Below, one piece after another: positions 25,027-34,759 of a stretch of 64,000 nucleotides of DNA. Position 1 is the stretch's first letter; each line of letters starts with the position of its first letter. The stretch spans positions 103,323-167,322 of the forward strand of contig KE159639.1 in NCBI GenBank assembly GCA_000403315.2, in the 5' to 3' direction. The notes under the pieces are model-generated. The model searched no databases. It was not told the DNA's origin and saw nothing but the letters and a program-made list of their open reading frames with translations. A program made the position numbers and the translations under genes. This stretch comes from Lachnospiraceae bacterium A2. GTDB lineage: Bacteria; Bacillota; Clostridia; Lachnospirales; Lachnospiraceae.

Positions 25027-25830
25027 ATGCTTTGGGACACTCACATGCATTCACATTTTTCTACTGACAGCGATGCTTCCCCCCTTGCGATGGTTCACGC
25101 CGCCATGGACGCAGGCTTAGGCGGCATCTGCTTTACAGACCATTTTGACCTTGACTACGGCATTTCCCCAGATAGTTTCCAGCTGGACATTCCTGCATAT
25201 TTTGCCAAAATGCAGGAAACCAAAGAAAGCTTTCAGGGCACATTCCCCATCTGCATCGGCGTTGAAGCCGGGCTGCAGCCCCATCTGGAAGGGATACTCC
25301 CTGACCGTATCAATGCGTATCCCTTTGACTTTGTGATCGGGTCCTCCCATCTGGTGCACCGCCAGGACCCTTACCATCCAGAATATTATATGGGGAAAAC
25401 AGAGGATGAAGCCTACCGGGAATATTTTGAATCTATTTTAGAAAACCTTGCCGTTTTTGACTGTTTTGACGTATATGGGCATATTGATTATGTCGTCCGG
25501 TATGGCCCCAACAAGAACAAATACTATTCTTATCGAAAGTTTTCAGACGCCATTGATGAAATCCTGCGCACGTTAATCCAGAAAGGCAAGGGCATTGAAC
25601 TTAACACTGGCGGGTTTAAATATGGGCTTGGGCACCCGAACCCGGAAGAAGCTGTCCTGAAACGGTACCGGGAACTGGGCGGGGAGATAGTTACCATTGG
25701 GTCAGACGCCCACAGGCCAGAGCATGTGGCTTACACCTTTGGGAAAGTGCCGGAAATTTTAAAAGATGCCGGATTCCGGTATTATACAGTCTTCCGGAAA
25801 CGGAAGCCTGTGTTCCATGAACTGCCATAG
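25027..25830 (+). CDS. PHP-family phosphatase, histidinol-phosphatase (HisJ/HisK) type
   Basis: This protein of 267 residues has the PHP metal-binding motifs in order: WDTHMHSHFSTD, FTDHFDLDYG, IGVEAG, IGSSHLVHR, YGHIDYVVRYG and IGSDAHRPEHV. It is most like histidinol-phosphate phosphatases that finish histidine synthesis by removing phosphate from L-histidinol-phosphate. No his gene is nearby and PHP specificity is hard to read, so another phosphoester is possible. It is a single-gene transcript with its own promoter, divergent from gap and convergent with the beta-propeller gene. Confidence 0.85.
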   Translation: MLWDTHMHSHFSTDSDASPLAMVHAAMDAGLGGICFTDHFDLDYGISPDSFQLDIPAYFAKMQETKESFQGTFPICIGVEAGLQPHLEGILPDRINAYPFDFVIGSSHLVHRQDPYHPEYYMGKTEDEAYREYFESILENLAVFDCFDVYGHIDYVVRYGPNKNKYYSYRKFSDAIDEILRTLIQKGKGIELNTGGFKYGLGHPNPEEAVLKRYRELGGEIVTIGSDAHRPEHVAYTFGKVPEILKDAGFRYYTVFRKRKPVFHELP

Positions 25831-25970
25831 CTTTGCACAGGGCAAACGCCATCCCGCTTTCTGGCTGGGCAAAACCCTGTTCTGACGCTCCCCGCACGCA
25901 GGGAGCGCCAGGCCAAGGCGTCCAGCCATTCCATATGGAAAGCAGGGGTTACGCCCTCCTTCCCATCTCC

Positions 25971-28304
25971 TTATGGAACCAATTCACCCAGCTTGTTCCC
26001 ATCTGCCATGCTGTATTCTTCGATGCGGCCGTTCCTGCACAGCAGGTAAAAGCTGTTTCCAATATAAGTCCCACGCATCCGCCCGGAATATATGTCATTT
26101 TCACTGCAGTCTATATTCAGCACTTCCTTGAAAGCCCCGTCCGTGAAGGTAAACAGCAGATAATTGTATTTGTAGTCCTCCTCATGGTACCCTTCTGCAT
26201 GGAACCCAAACAAGTTCTTATCCGTGTCAATCAAAACCGCCTTATAATTGTAGAGGGCTTCTGAATAGTCATAATCCTCCAGTTTCAGCTTAGACTGTTC
26301 CTTCACATTGGAAGGCCTGGAAATATCAAACATGGAAAGCTTCAGGCATTCCACAGACCCCGTCGTTTCATCCGCTTCCATCCCAATTCCCAGAAGCAGG
26401 TTGTCTGAATAAAAATGCAGGTACTCGGAAAACCCACTGATTTTCAGTTCCCCTAGGATTTTTGGCTTTCTGGGGTTGGACAAATCCACGGAAAACAATG
26501 GGTCTGTCTGGCGGAATGTCACAAAATACCCGGCATCCCCAAAAAACCTTGCGGAATAGATCCGTTCATCCTTTGCCAGATTTTCAATTTTCCCCGCAAC
26601 CTCTAAATTGCCGTCCAGCACATACAGGCTGTTGGATGTTTCAAATTCCACGCTGTCATACCCAATCACCTCGCCTGTAATGTCGTCCTTCACTTCCCTG
26701 ACATTTTGGTTTTCTACTGTAGTTACCATGCGCAGGAAGCCTTTGTGTTCATTCATTGCCATATCATCCTGCAAAATCCCCTTGACGGTCCCTTCCGCTT
26801 CTTTTTTCATCTTCCCATCCTGATAGGAAAAGCGGTAAAGCTTCGTGCTGTTGCTCTTAGCCCCCACAGTGCTGCCGTCTGCGTACTTGCTTTCTGCAAT
26901 ATAAATATTGTTCTGGCTTACATAGAATTTATCTGCGGAAGTTACAATCGCCGTGGTGTCCGTAAAACCATCTGGTTTTTCCATATTGATGGAAGCCATT
27001 ACCAGATAGGCAGCCGTGTCCGCATCCTCTGGCAGGTAAATCTTATCCGGGGACAGAATTTTCCCGTCAAATTCAGGAATATAGGCCTGATAGTCACGTT
27101 CCAACTGGGGCTTATAGGCATTGCAGGTGGAAAAAAAGTATAAGTAGCCTTCCGAAATCCTGGAATCCTGATAACTCCCCTTTACGGTAAAGGTATGGGA
27201 TTCTTCCGGGTTTGCCCGGTCTTTGATGTCATACATATGGATCATGCTGTACGCCCGCTCCTGATATGCCGTATCCTTTTTCGCCGAAAACAGGTCCTCT
27301 ACAAAACCCTGGAGTTTGCCCAAAGGGTTGATGCCGTCGTCCTGTTCCCCTTCCTCCACGGCTGTATCGTTGACCCAGCCGGACTCAATTACTACCAGCG
27401 TATCCTTCCATACATAAATATTGCTGATTTCATTGTCAAACTCCCCAATCCTTGCCACTTCTTTCAGCCCATCCTTGGTATCTGCAATCTGTACTGCATA
27501 TTTGTAATTCCCTTCCTGCTGGATGGACTGATAGAGAAAGCGGCCATCATTTTTTATAATGTCTGCCTCCTCTACGTCTTCCTCCTGCTGGTTTGTTTTG
27601 CCATAGTCCTCAGCAGCTTCCTTCGCGTTTCCAGTATCCATATTCTCAGAAGACTCCATAGGAACTGCGCCGTCTTCGGAATATGCCCCTATGCCAGAAG
27701 ACTCTGCCCCACCGGCATCCTCTGCCCGTTCCTGCATGTACACTTCCCATTCTTCCTGTTCTTTCCAGATTCCAGAAAACGCCTGGTACAATTCCTGATA
27801 TGTGCTGCCTTCTGCCAATTCTGCACCCCCCGCCTTTTCACTGCCGGAAGGCCCTTCTGCTACCTGGACCGCAGAATCCTGCCTCCCCCCTGCCTTCCCT
27901 GCTTTTTCCAGTTCCACATCCCAGTCTATGGAACGTCCTGCTGCAAATAATACCACCGCAAGGCAGGCAGCCACTGCTGCCGTCCCGCACCACCATTTGC
28001 GGTAGCTTTTCTTTTGCCCGGTTTCCTCTTTTTTCCCTTTTCCCATAGATGCTCCTCCTTCCCTTTGCTTTGCGAAAGCTTCCTGCCTTCCTTGGCTTCT
28101 GTTTTCCGGCTGCCCCCCTGCTTCCCAGCTTACCGGTTCCTGCCCCCTGTCCTTTGCCGCTTTTTCTTCCACGGCCTGCCTTAGCCAGTGTTCCATCTGC
28201 TGGGGCTTTAACCGGTCTGGTATTGGTTCTGATTCTGCAATTTTCTGCAGATACCCTTCCACCGCCCCGTCTGTCCACTGTTCCCTATTCTCATGGTTTC
28301 CCAT
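25971..28304 (-). CDS. Membrane-anchored beta-propeller protein, candidate anti-sigma factor
   Basis: The protein has about 777 residues. A cytoplasmic, charged N-terminus of ~105 residues precedes one membrane helix (about 106-124). An acidic low-complexity stretch follows. The large extracytoplasmic part (about 230-777) matches the Firmicute beta-propeller domain family (YncB/Beta_propel type, with repeats such as LYVLDGNLEVAGKIE). The ATG at 28304 lies 2 bases after the stop of an ECF sigma gene, with GGAGG upstream. The topology (inside domain, one helix, outside sensor) and pairing with a sigma factor suggest sigma-factor control, but no zinc-finger anti-sigma motif is present. That role is inference. 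Confidence 0.75.
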   Translation of the reverse strand: MGNHENREQWTDGAVEGYLQKIAESEPIPDRLKPQQMEHWLRQAVEEKAAKDRGQEPVSWEAGGQPENRSQGRQEAFAKQREGGASMGKGKKEETGQKKSYRKWWCGTAAVAACLAVVLFAAGRSIDWDVELEKAGKAGGRQDSAVQVAEGPSGSEKAGGAELAEGSTYQELYQAFSGIWKEQEEWEVYMQERAEDAGGAESSGIGAYSEDGAVPMESSENMDTGNAKEAAEDYGKTNQQEEDVEEADIIKNDGRFLYQSIQQEGNYKYAVQIADTKDGLKEVARIGEFDNEISNIYVWKDTLVVIESGWVNDTAVEEGEQDDGINPLGKLQGFVEDLFSAKKDTAYQERAYSMIHMYDIKDRANPEESHTFTVKGSYQDSRISEGYLYFFSTCNAYKPQLERDYQAYIPEFDGKILSPDKIYLPEDADTAAYLVMASINMEKPDGFTDTTAIVTSADKFYVSQNNIYIAESKYADGSTVGAKSNSTKLYRFSYQDGKMKKEAEGTVKGILQDDMAMNEHKGFLRMVTTVENQNVREVKDDITGEVIGYDSVEFETSNSLYVLDGNLEVAGKIENLAKDERIYSARFFGDAGYFVTFRQTDPLFSVDLSNPRKPKILGELKISGFSEYLHFYSDNLLLGIGMEADETTGSVECLKLSMFDISRPSNVKEQSKLKLEDYDYSEALYNYKAVLIDTDKNLFGFHAEGYHEEDYKYNYLLFTFTDGAFKEVLNIDCSENDIYSGRMRGTYIGNSFYLLCRNGRIEEYSMADGNKLGELVP

Positions 28305-28306
28305 TC

Positions 28307-28783
28307 TCACACCTCCAGCTTCTTTCTCATTTTTTGAAGTGCTCTCCGGTATCTGGAACGGATAGTGCTGTGGTTCCTGTTTAAAATGCCTGCAATCTCC
28401 TCGCTGGTATAGCCCCCCAGCACGGACAGCGCCACAATAAACCGTTCTTCTTCTTCCAGTTCGCAAAAGGCCTGTTTCACCGCAGACACCATGGCAAAGT
28501 CTGTTTCCTGCGCCAATGCTTTCTCCTGGGATGGGCTAATGCCTTCAATATCTTCTTCCCTGCGGAACCAGGTTTTCATCCTCCTCCGGCACCGGTTAGC
28601 CAATATCTGCATAATCCACGCCCCAAACTTTTCCTTATCCTTAAGCTGGCCAAATTTTTCATAAGCAGCCAGCACCGCATCCTGCACGGCGTCCTCGGCC
28701 TCCTGCCGGTTCTGTAGGTAAAACCAAGCGGTCCTATACATCTGCGGATAGACTTTTTCGTAACACCGCATAAATTCTTCCAT
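28307..28783 (-). CDS. ECF RNA polymerase sigma factor
   Basis: This sigma-70 family protein has 158 residues. Region 2 is at about 10-75 (RTAWFYLQNRQEAEDAVQDA, FGAWIMQILANRCRRR). Region 4 is at about 100-155 (VALSVLGGYTSEEIAGILN, HSTIRSRYRRALQKMR). The ATG at 28783 is preceded by AAGGAGG and preferred to a start 16 codons earlier. It forms a two-gene operon with the beta-propeller protein, which probably holds it inactive. Its promoter motif is not evident. Confidence 0.93.
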   Translation of the reverse strand: MEEFMRCYEKVYPQMYRTAWFYLQNRQEAEDAVQDAVLAAYEKFGQLKDKEKFGAWIMQILANRCRRRMKTWFRREEDIEGISPSQEKALAQETDFAMVSAVKQAFCELEEEERFIVALSVLGGYTSEEIAGILNRNHSTIRSRYRRALQKMRKKLEV

Positions 28784-28976
28784 ATGGGCCTTCCTCCTTA
28801 AGTGAAACGGATATCCGAAACCTATGTACATAATATTTTCACTCTTATATCCTATGAGTCTTTTTAACGCTGAAATGTTGCAATGGAATTTAAAGAATTT
28901 CGTAAAGATATGAGGTCAGCACCAATGGTTCTTCTGACACCACAATCCTATAAGACAAAAAGAAGCAATTCCGGGC

Positions 28977-29003
28977 AGGAACCCGCTCCAAAAGCGGGTT
29001 CCT
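28977..29003 (-). terminator. Hairpin after the ABC exporter operon
   Basis: AGGAACCCGCT at 28977-28987 pairs perfectly with AGCGGGTTCCT at 28993-29003, 8 bases after the exporter stop. The T-tract is poor on the minus strand, so termination may be partial. Confidence 0.6.
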
Positions 29004-29010
29004 TTCCCCC

Positions 29011-30996
29011 CTATTCTGCCGCTACCCCAAGTCCTGGCGCTTTCCCTGTGTAAAGCTGGTAATACCTGCCTTGCTGGGAAATCAGTTCGTCATGGGTGCC
29101 GCGCTCAATAACCCTGCCCTGTTCCAAAACCATGATGCAGTCACTATTCTTTACGGTGGAAAGCCGATGGGCAATCACAAATGTAGTCCTGCCCTTCATC
29201 AGCTTATCCATGCCGTCCTGCACCAGCCGCTCCGTCCTGGTGTCAATAGAGCTGGTGGCTTCATCCAGAATCAGCACCGGCGGGTCTGCTACCGCCGCCC
29301 GGGCAATCGCCAAAAGCTGCCGCTGCCCCTGGCTTAAGTTGGCCCCATCCCCAGTCAGCATGGTATGGTAGCCCTCTGGCAGCCTGCGGATAAATTTATC
29401 TGCATTGGCAAGCTTTGCCGCTGCCATTACCTCCTCGTCCGTCGCGTCCAGCTTCCCATAACGGATGTTTTCCATAACAGTGTTGGTAAACAGATGGGTA
29501 TCCTGCAAAACTATGCCAAGGGAACGGCGCAAATCTGCCTTTTTGATTTTATTGACATTGATCCCGTCGTAACGGATTTTCCCATCCTGGATATCGTAAA
29601 ACCGGTTAATCAAATTGGTAATGGTCGTTTTCCCTGCCCCGGTGGACCCTACAAATGCAATTTTCTGCCCTGCATTTGCAAACATCTTCACATTGTGCAG
29701 CACAATTTTATCCGGGTTATAGCCAAAATCCACGTCGTCAAACACCACGTCCCCCGTCAGCTCAATATAATCCGTAGTCCCCTCCGCCTGATGGAAATGC
29801 TTCCAGGCCCACAGCCCTGTCCTTTGCTGGGTTTCCTTTAAAACGCCGCCCTCCTTCTTGGCATTTACCAAAGTCACATACCCATCGTCGGCTTCCGGTT
29901 TTTCATCCAGCAGGGCAAACACCCGCTCCGCCCCTGCCAGTGCCATTACCACGCTGTTAAGCTGCTGGCTTACCTGGTTGATGGGCATATTAAAGCTGCG
30001 GTTAAACGTCAGGAAGCTGGCAAGGCCCCCTAAGGTAAACCCGCCGATTCCGTTCAGTGCAAGGATCCCCCCAACCATGGCGCAGACTACGTAGCTCAGG
30101 TTCCCAAGCTGCAAGTTTACAGGCCCTAACATGTTTGCAAATTTATTTGCATTATCTGCGCTTTCAAACAGTTCCTCATTCAGTTCCCGGAAACGTTCCT
30201 TGCTTTCCTCCTCGTGGCAGAATACTTTTACTACCTTCTGCCCTTCCATCATTTCTTCGATATACCCGTTGACTTTCCCCAGATCCTGCTGCTGGGCAAT
30301 AAAATACTTCCCGCTCCTCCCGGCAAATGATTTGGTGGCAAACAGCATTACCGCCACCATAAAGAGCGTTACTATTGTCAGCGGGATGTTCAGTACCAGC
30401 ATACTGATAATAATGCTGGCTACTGTAATAACGCTGGAGAAAAGCTGGGGCAGGCTCTGGCTGATCATCTGGCGCAGGGTATCAATGTCATTGGTATAGA
30501 TGGACATAATATCCCCATGGGAATGGGTGTCAAAATATTTCACCGGAAGGCTTTCCATATGGGTGAACAAATCATCCCTCAGGCTCCTGAGGGTCCCTTG
30601 GGTCACCTTTACCATTACCCGGTTATATGCCCAGGTAAAAAACGCCCCTATGGCGTAAATGGAGCCTACCCGAACAAGCGCCGCCGCCAAAGGCCCAAAA
30701 TCAGGCTGCCCTGCGCCAACCATGGGCAGGATATAGACGTCAATCAGGGTCTGCATAAATAACGTCCCCTGCACATTTGCAGCTACGCCTGCCAAAATGC
30801 CGACAATTACAAATATAATATGGAATTTATAATTGGCAAGGATATACCCCATCAGCCTTGCAAATAATTTCCCCGGATTTTTAATTTTGGGCTTCGGCCC
30901 CCGCGGCCCTTTCCCCATAGGCCCTCCGGGCTTTTGCCCGGAATTCCCTGCCTGTCCCTGTTCCAAGCTTATTTTTTCCTTTTCTGTCCCTGCCAT
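29011..30996 (-). CDS. ABC exporter half-transporter, canonical ATPase site
   Basis: This protein has 661 residues. A Gly/Pro/Lys-rich cytoplasmic N-terminus of ~40 residues precedes six membrane helices (about 55-345), followed by an ATPase domain with Walker A GSTGAGKTT, signature NLSQGQRQL and Walker B LILDEATSSID with an intact catalytic Glu. Its start overlaps the stop of the partner gene (TAATG). With the partner it forms a heterodimeric exporter of the BmrCD/TM287-288 kind, exporting drugs, lipids or peptides. The substrate is unknown. Confidence 0.93.
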   Translation of the reverse strand: MAGTEKEKISLEQGQAGNSGQKPGGPMGKGPRGPKPKIKNPGKLFARLMGYILANYKFHIIFVIVGILAGVAANVQGTLFMQTLIDVYILPMVGAGQPDFGPLAAALVRVGSIYAIGAFFTWAYNRVMVKVTQGTLRSLRDDLFTHMESLPVKYFDTHSHGDIMSIYTNDIDTLRQMISQSLPQLFSSVITVASIIISMLVLNIPLTIVTLFMVAVMLFATKSFAGRSGKYFIAQQQDLGKVNGYIEEMMEGQKVVKVFCHEEESKERFRELNEELFESADNANKFANMLGPVNLQLGNLSYVVCAMVGGILALNGIGGFTLGGLASFLTFNRSFNMPINQVSQQLNSVVMALAGAERVFALLDEKPEADDGYVTLVNAKKEGGVLKETQQRTGLWAWKHFHQAEGTTDYIELTGDVVFDDVDFGYNPDKIVLHNVKMFANAGQKIAFVGSTGAGKTTITNLINRFYDIQDGKIRYDGINVNKIKKADLRRSLGIVLQDTHLFTNTVMENIRYGKLDATDEEVMAAAKLANADKFIRRLPEGYHTMLTGDGANLSQGQRQLLAIARAAVADPPVLILDEATSSIDTRTERLVQDGMDKLMKGRTTFVIAHRLSTVKNSDCIMVLEQGRVIERGTHDELISQQGRYYQLYTGKAPGLGVAAE

Positions 30997-32771
30997 TACC
31001 TGCCACCTCCCTGCTGGTCAAAGTCCCCGCCGCCGCCAGTCTGGGACTCGTAAACATCCCTGTAAATCTCACTCTTGGCCAACAATTCTTCATGGGTGCC
31101 AAAATCTGCTACCCGCCCGTTGTCCATTACAATAATCCTGTCCGCATTTTGTACGCTGGAAATGCGCTGGGCAATAATCAGCTTCGTAGTATCTGGGATT
31201 TCCGTAGCAAACGCCTGCCGGATTTTGCTGTCTGTGGCTGTATCCACCGCGCTGGTGGAATCATCCAAAATCAGGATTTTCGGCTTTTTCAGCAATGCCC
31301 TTGCAATGCAGAGCCGCTGCTTCTGCCCGCCGGACACATTGCTGCCGCCCTGCTCAATATAAGTATCGTACTGGTCTGGGAACTGCTCAATAAATTCGTG
31401 GGCGCATGCCATTTTGCACACCCGGATGCAGTCCTCCTTTGTGGCATTTTTATCGCCCCACCGGAGGTTTTCCAGAATAGTGCCGGAAAACAGCACATTC
31501 TTCTGGAGCACTACTGACACCTGGTTCCTCAGTTCCTCCATATCGTATTCTTTTACATTAACGCCGCCTACCGACACGCTCCCTGCAGTTACGTCATACA
31601 GGCGGCTGATCAGGCTTACAAGGCTGGATTTTGCGCTGCCGGTCCCACCGATAATCCCAATGGTTTCCCCCGCATGGATTTCCAGGCTGACATCCTTTAG
31701 TACCAGCTCCCCGCCTTCCCTGCCTGCCCCTTCCGGCAGCGGTGCAGAATAGGAAAAATCTACATGCTCAAAGGTTATCCTGCCGTCTGGCACTTCCATC
31801 ACCGGATGTTCCGGGTTGGACAGGCTGCTTTCCTCATTAATGACTTCTGCAATACGCTCTGCACTTGCCATGCTCATGGTTACCATGACAAAAATCATGG
31901 AAAGCATCATAAGGCTCATCAGTATGTTCATGCAGTACGCCAGCAGGCTCATAAGCTGCCCTGTCGTCAGGCCATTTGCAACAATCATCTTCGCCCCCAG
32001 CCAGCTAATGGCTAAAATACAGCCATATACAGCCACCTGCATCAGCGGCGCGTTCCATGTCAGGATGTTCTCTGCCTTGGTAAACATCTGGCAGATCCTG
32101 CCGCTGGCCCTGGTGAATTTATCATTTTCATACTCCTCCCGCACATAGGCTTTTACCACACGGATTGCCGACACATTTTCCTGCACGCTGGCATTCATGT
32201 CATCATACTTCGGGAAAATTTCCTTGAAATACCGCATGGCTTTCCCCATGATCAAAAACAGGCAAAACCCCAGCGCAATCACCGCAGCCAGATAAATACT
32301 GGCTAATTTGGCATTAATAAGAAAAGCCATCAGCATCGCCGTTACCATGCTGATAGGCGCGCGGACGCACATGCGCAGTATCATCTGATAAGCGTTCTGG
32401 ATATTCGTCACATCGGTAGTCAGCCGCGTCACAAGCCCCGCCGTAGAAAATTTGTCAATGTTGGCAAAGGAAAAACTCTGGATATTGTCAAACATGGCAA
32501 CCCTTAAGTTCCTTGCAAGCCCGGTGGCCGCCCTTGCGCCATATTTTGCCCCCAGCATCCCCGCTACCAGGCCAAATACTGCCAGCAGCGCCATCACTGC
32601 CCCTGTTTTATAGATATACCCCATGTCCCCCTGTGCTACCCCATCGTCAATAATGGACGCCATCAGCAGCGGGATGAGCATTTCCATAATGACTTCGAAA
32701 ACCATGCAGGCCGGGGTTACAAAGGAATCCTTTTTAAACTCCTTCACCTGCCCTAAAATTGTCTTTACCAT
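30996..32771 (-). CDS. ABC exporter half-transporter, degenerate ATPase site
   Basis: This protein of 591 residues has six membrane helices and an ATPase domain with Walker A GGTGSAKSS, signature NVSGGQKQR and Walker B ILILDDSTSAVD. The catalytic Glu is replaced by Asp, the usual mark of the inactive site in heterodimeric exporters, and the partner encoded next has the Glu. A Gly-rich tail ends the protein. The shared TAATG indicates coupled, equal synthesis of the pair. No regulator of MarR type is adjacent. Confidence 0.93.
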   Translation of the reverse strand: MVKTILGQVKEFKKDSFVTPACMVFEVIMEMLIPLLMASIIDDGVAQGDMGYIYKTGAVMALLAVFGLVAGMLGAKYGARAATGLARNLRVAMFDNIQSFSFANIDKFSTAGLVTRLTTDVTNIQNAYQMILRMCVRAPISMVTAMLMAFLINAKLASIYLAAVIALGFCLFLIMGKAMRYFKEIFPKYDDMNASVQENVSAIRVVKAYVREEYENDKFTRASGRICQMFTKAENILTWNAPLMQVAVYGCILAISWLGAKMIVANGLTTGQLMSLLAYCMNILMSLMMLSMIFVMVTMSMASAERIAEVINEESSLSNPEHPVMEVPDGRITFEHVDFSYSAPLPEGAGREGGELVLKDVSLEIHAGETIGIIGGTGSAKSSLVSLISRLYDVTAGSVSVGGVNVKEYDMEELRNQVSVVLQKNVLFSGTILENLRWGDKNATKEDCIRVCKMACAHEFIEQFPDQYDTYIEQGGSNVSGGQKQRLCIARALLKKPKILILDDSTSAVDTATDSKIRQAFATEIPDTTKLIIAQRISSVQNADRIIVMDNGRVADFGTHEELLAKSEIYRDVYESQTGGGGDFDQQGGGR

Positions 32772-33048
32772 TCCTGTCCCTCCCTTTCTTAAGCAGCAGG
32801 CATTGGTCTTGGATGCGGCAGCCTGCTGTCATCCCCTGCCGGGATACTGGCAGCCGCCCGCCATGTGCCGATTCATGTTATGGAATACTTGTTAGTATCA
32901 TATGGAACTATTATATGCAGATAAATTTTAATGTCAAGAAACATTTTAAAAACGTAAAGATAAAAAGAATTGACGCCTAAAAAAGATATTGGCCGCTGTC
33001 CATTCCCTAATGGCAGGAAGATCCTGTAAACTCCGGCTGCCGGCCCTT

Positions 33049-33546
33049 TCACATCCTATGGATATATATTCTGGACATTGATTCCTCGCCGTCCCCTTGT
33101 GCCATGCACAGGAATTCCCATCCGTAACGCTCATAAAACGCGGCATGGTCCGTGATCAGATAAAGGGTGGCAATCCCCTGTTCCGCCATGTCGCTGCACA
33201 CATAGCCCAGCAGCTCCCCCGCAATGCCCTGCCCACGGCATCCTTCCTCCACGTAAACGGCGCAGACATTCGGGGCTAAATCTTTTCTGTTATGGAAATC
33301 GTTTTCTATTACCCCAAGCCCTCCAATAATTCTAGGCCTTAGAGATCCCCCTCCCTGGGCAGGACCATCCATGGAGCCTGCTACTGCCACATACCACCGT
33401 GGGACGGGGGATTCATTTTTCAAGGCTTCTTCCATGCTCCCTGCATATGCTTCCCGGGGAATCCCCCATTTTTCATGGAACCAGCCTGCCGCAGGACCTT
33501 TCAGTTCTGGATGCTGCTGGATTGATACTATTTTATAATGTTCCAT
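33049..33546 (-). CDS. GNAT-family N-acetyltransferase
   Basis: This protein of 165 residues has the acetyl-CoA binding segment VYVEEGCRGQGIAGELL and the following YLITDHAAFYERYGWEFL typical of GNAT enzymes. The substrate is not evident. Close relatives are annotated only as GNAT. CGGAGG lies before the ATG. It stands alone between the exporter operon and the hexuronide operon. Confidence 0.88.
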   Translation of the reverse strand: MEHYKIVSIQQHPELKGPAAGWFHEKWGIPREAYAGSMEEALKNESPVPRWYVAVAGSMDGPAQGGGSLRPRIIGGLGVIENDFHNRKDLAPNVCAVYVEEGCRGQGIAGELLGYVCSDMAEQGIATLYLITDHAAFYERYGWEFLCMAQGDGEESMSRIYIHRM

Positions 33547-33858
33547 CCGTAACCTCCGTTAAGTGCCGCCTTCCCGGTTATTTTCGCATTTATTTTATGC
33601 TACCACAATATGCTCCATAAGTCAATGAGTTTTCGAATGTTTGTTCTTTTTTCTGGAAAATTTGATTTTCACTGCTGAATGCAGCATGGTTACAGGAACA
33701 CTCCCTAAAAGAATTGGAAAGTTTGAAGAAGATATGTATAAAGAACCACAGACAGTTTATAAGATTTGGGGGATAAGGGAAACAGCGAAACATACCGGGG
33801 CAGCAAGGCAGAAGGCATAAGAAAAACAGTACAAAAATGCCAACTGCCCCGCGCTGCC
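33547..33858. other. Intergenic stretch without a recognised feature
   Basis: No convincing coding frame, hairpin or RNA gene was found between the GNAT gene and the SDR gene. It is AT-rich in the first 170 bases. It holds the promoter region of the GNAT gene and the 3' end of the hexuronide operon. Confidence 0.5.
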
Positions 33859-34704
33859 CTAAACCCCGGAATATGCGGAATAGCCTGCGTCAACTGGCAG
33901 CACCACGCCTGTAACCGCGCTGGCTGCACGTTCATCACACAGGAAAAATACGGCTCCCAGAAGTTCTTCCCCTTCCACAAACCGCCCCATAGGCGTGCCT
34001 GCTAAAATTTTGCTGGAACGCGGCGTGGGGGAGCCGTCCTCCTGAAAAAGCAGGGAGCGGTTCTGGTTTGATACCAGAAATCCTGGCGCAATGGCATTGC
34101 AGCGGATGCCCGTCCCGGCAAAATGGGTAGCCAGCCATTGGGTAAAATTAGACACTGCGGCCTTTGCCCCAGAGTACGCCGGAATTTTCGTCAATGGGAC
34201 ATAGGCATTCATGGAAGAAACATTCAGGATGCACCCAGAGTTCCGCTGCGCCATCTCCTTTGCAAATGCCTGGGTAGGCAGCAAGGTTCCCTGAAAATTC
34301 AGCCGGAACACAAAGTCCACTCCCTTGGGGTCTAAATCAAAAAATGTGGTCTGGCCTTCCTTCCTCTCATGGTGGTACTCGTTGTCTGTCGTGGCGCGGG
34401 GGCTATTTCCGCCTGCCCCGTTGATTAAAATATCGCAAGGCCCAAAATCCTCCAGGACCTTCTGGTGGACTTCCTCTATCTCGTCTTCGTCCAGCACATT
34501 TGCCTTATAGCCTTTGCAGAGAAGGCCTTCCCCGGCCGCTTCCTCCGCCAGCTTTTCCACGCTCTCCTGGTTTAAGTCCAGGGCAGCCACCTTTGCCCCT
34601 GCCTGTGCAAAGGCCTTCGCCATGGCGCCGCAGAGCACGCCGCCTGCGCCAGTCACTACTACGGTCTTGCCTGTAAAACTTATATTTAATGGTAACTCTG
34701 TCAT
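33859..34704 (-). CDS. SDR oxidoreductase, likely D-mannonate oxidoreductase (fructuronate reductase)
   Basis: This protein of 281 residues has the classical SDR motifs: TGAGGVLCGAMAKAFA for NAD(P), INGAGGNSPRAT, catalytic Ser in NVSSMNAY and YSGAK. The insert near residues 100-120 and the C-terminus fit the UxuB-type SDR group of Firmicutes that reduces fructuronate to mannonate. The ATG at 34704 has AGGAG upstream and replaces a longer frame running back into the symporter gene. It is the third gene after a GH2 glycosidase and a GPH symporter, which supports a hexuronate role. Confidence 0.78.
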   Translation of the reverse strand: MTELPLNISFTGKTVVVTGAGGVLCGAMAKAFAQAGAKVAALDLNQESVEKLAEEAAGEGLLCKGYKANVLDEDEIEEVHQKVLEDFGPCDILINGAGGNSPRATTDNEYHHERKEGQTTFFDLDPKGVDFVFRLNFQGTLLPTQAFAKEMAQRNSGCILNVSSMNAYVPLTKIPAYSGAKAAVSNFTQWLATHFAGTGIRCNAIAPGFLVSNQNRSLLFQEDGSPTPRSSKILAGTPMGRFVEGEELLGAVFFLCDERAASAVTGVVLPVDAGYSAYSGV

Positions 34705-34759
34705 TACAGCTCTCCTCTCTTTTCTTATTTCCCGCCAGAAAACCTTTTTCAGGGGTACT

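Noticed and set aside
33628..33650. LexA-like box (GAACAAACATTC) near 33636
   Set aside because: One half differs from the Firmicute LexA consensus and no SOS gene is adjacent. Such sequences occur by chance in AT-rich gaps.
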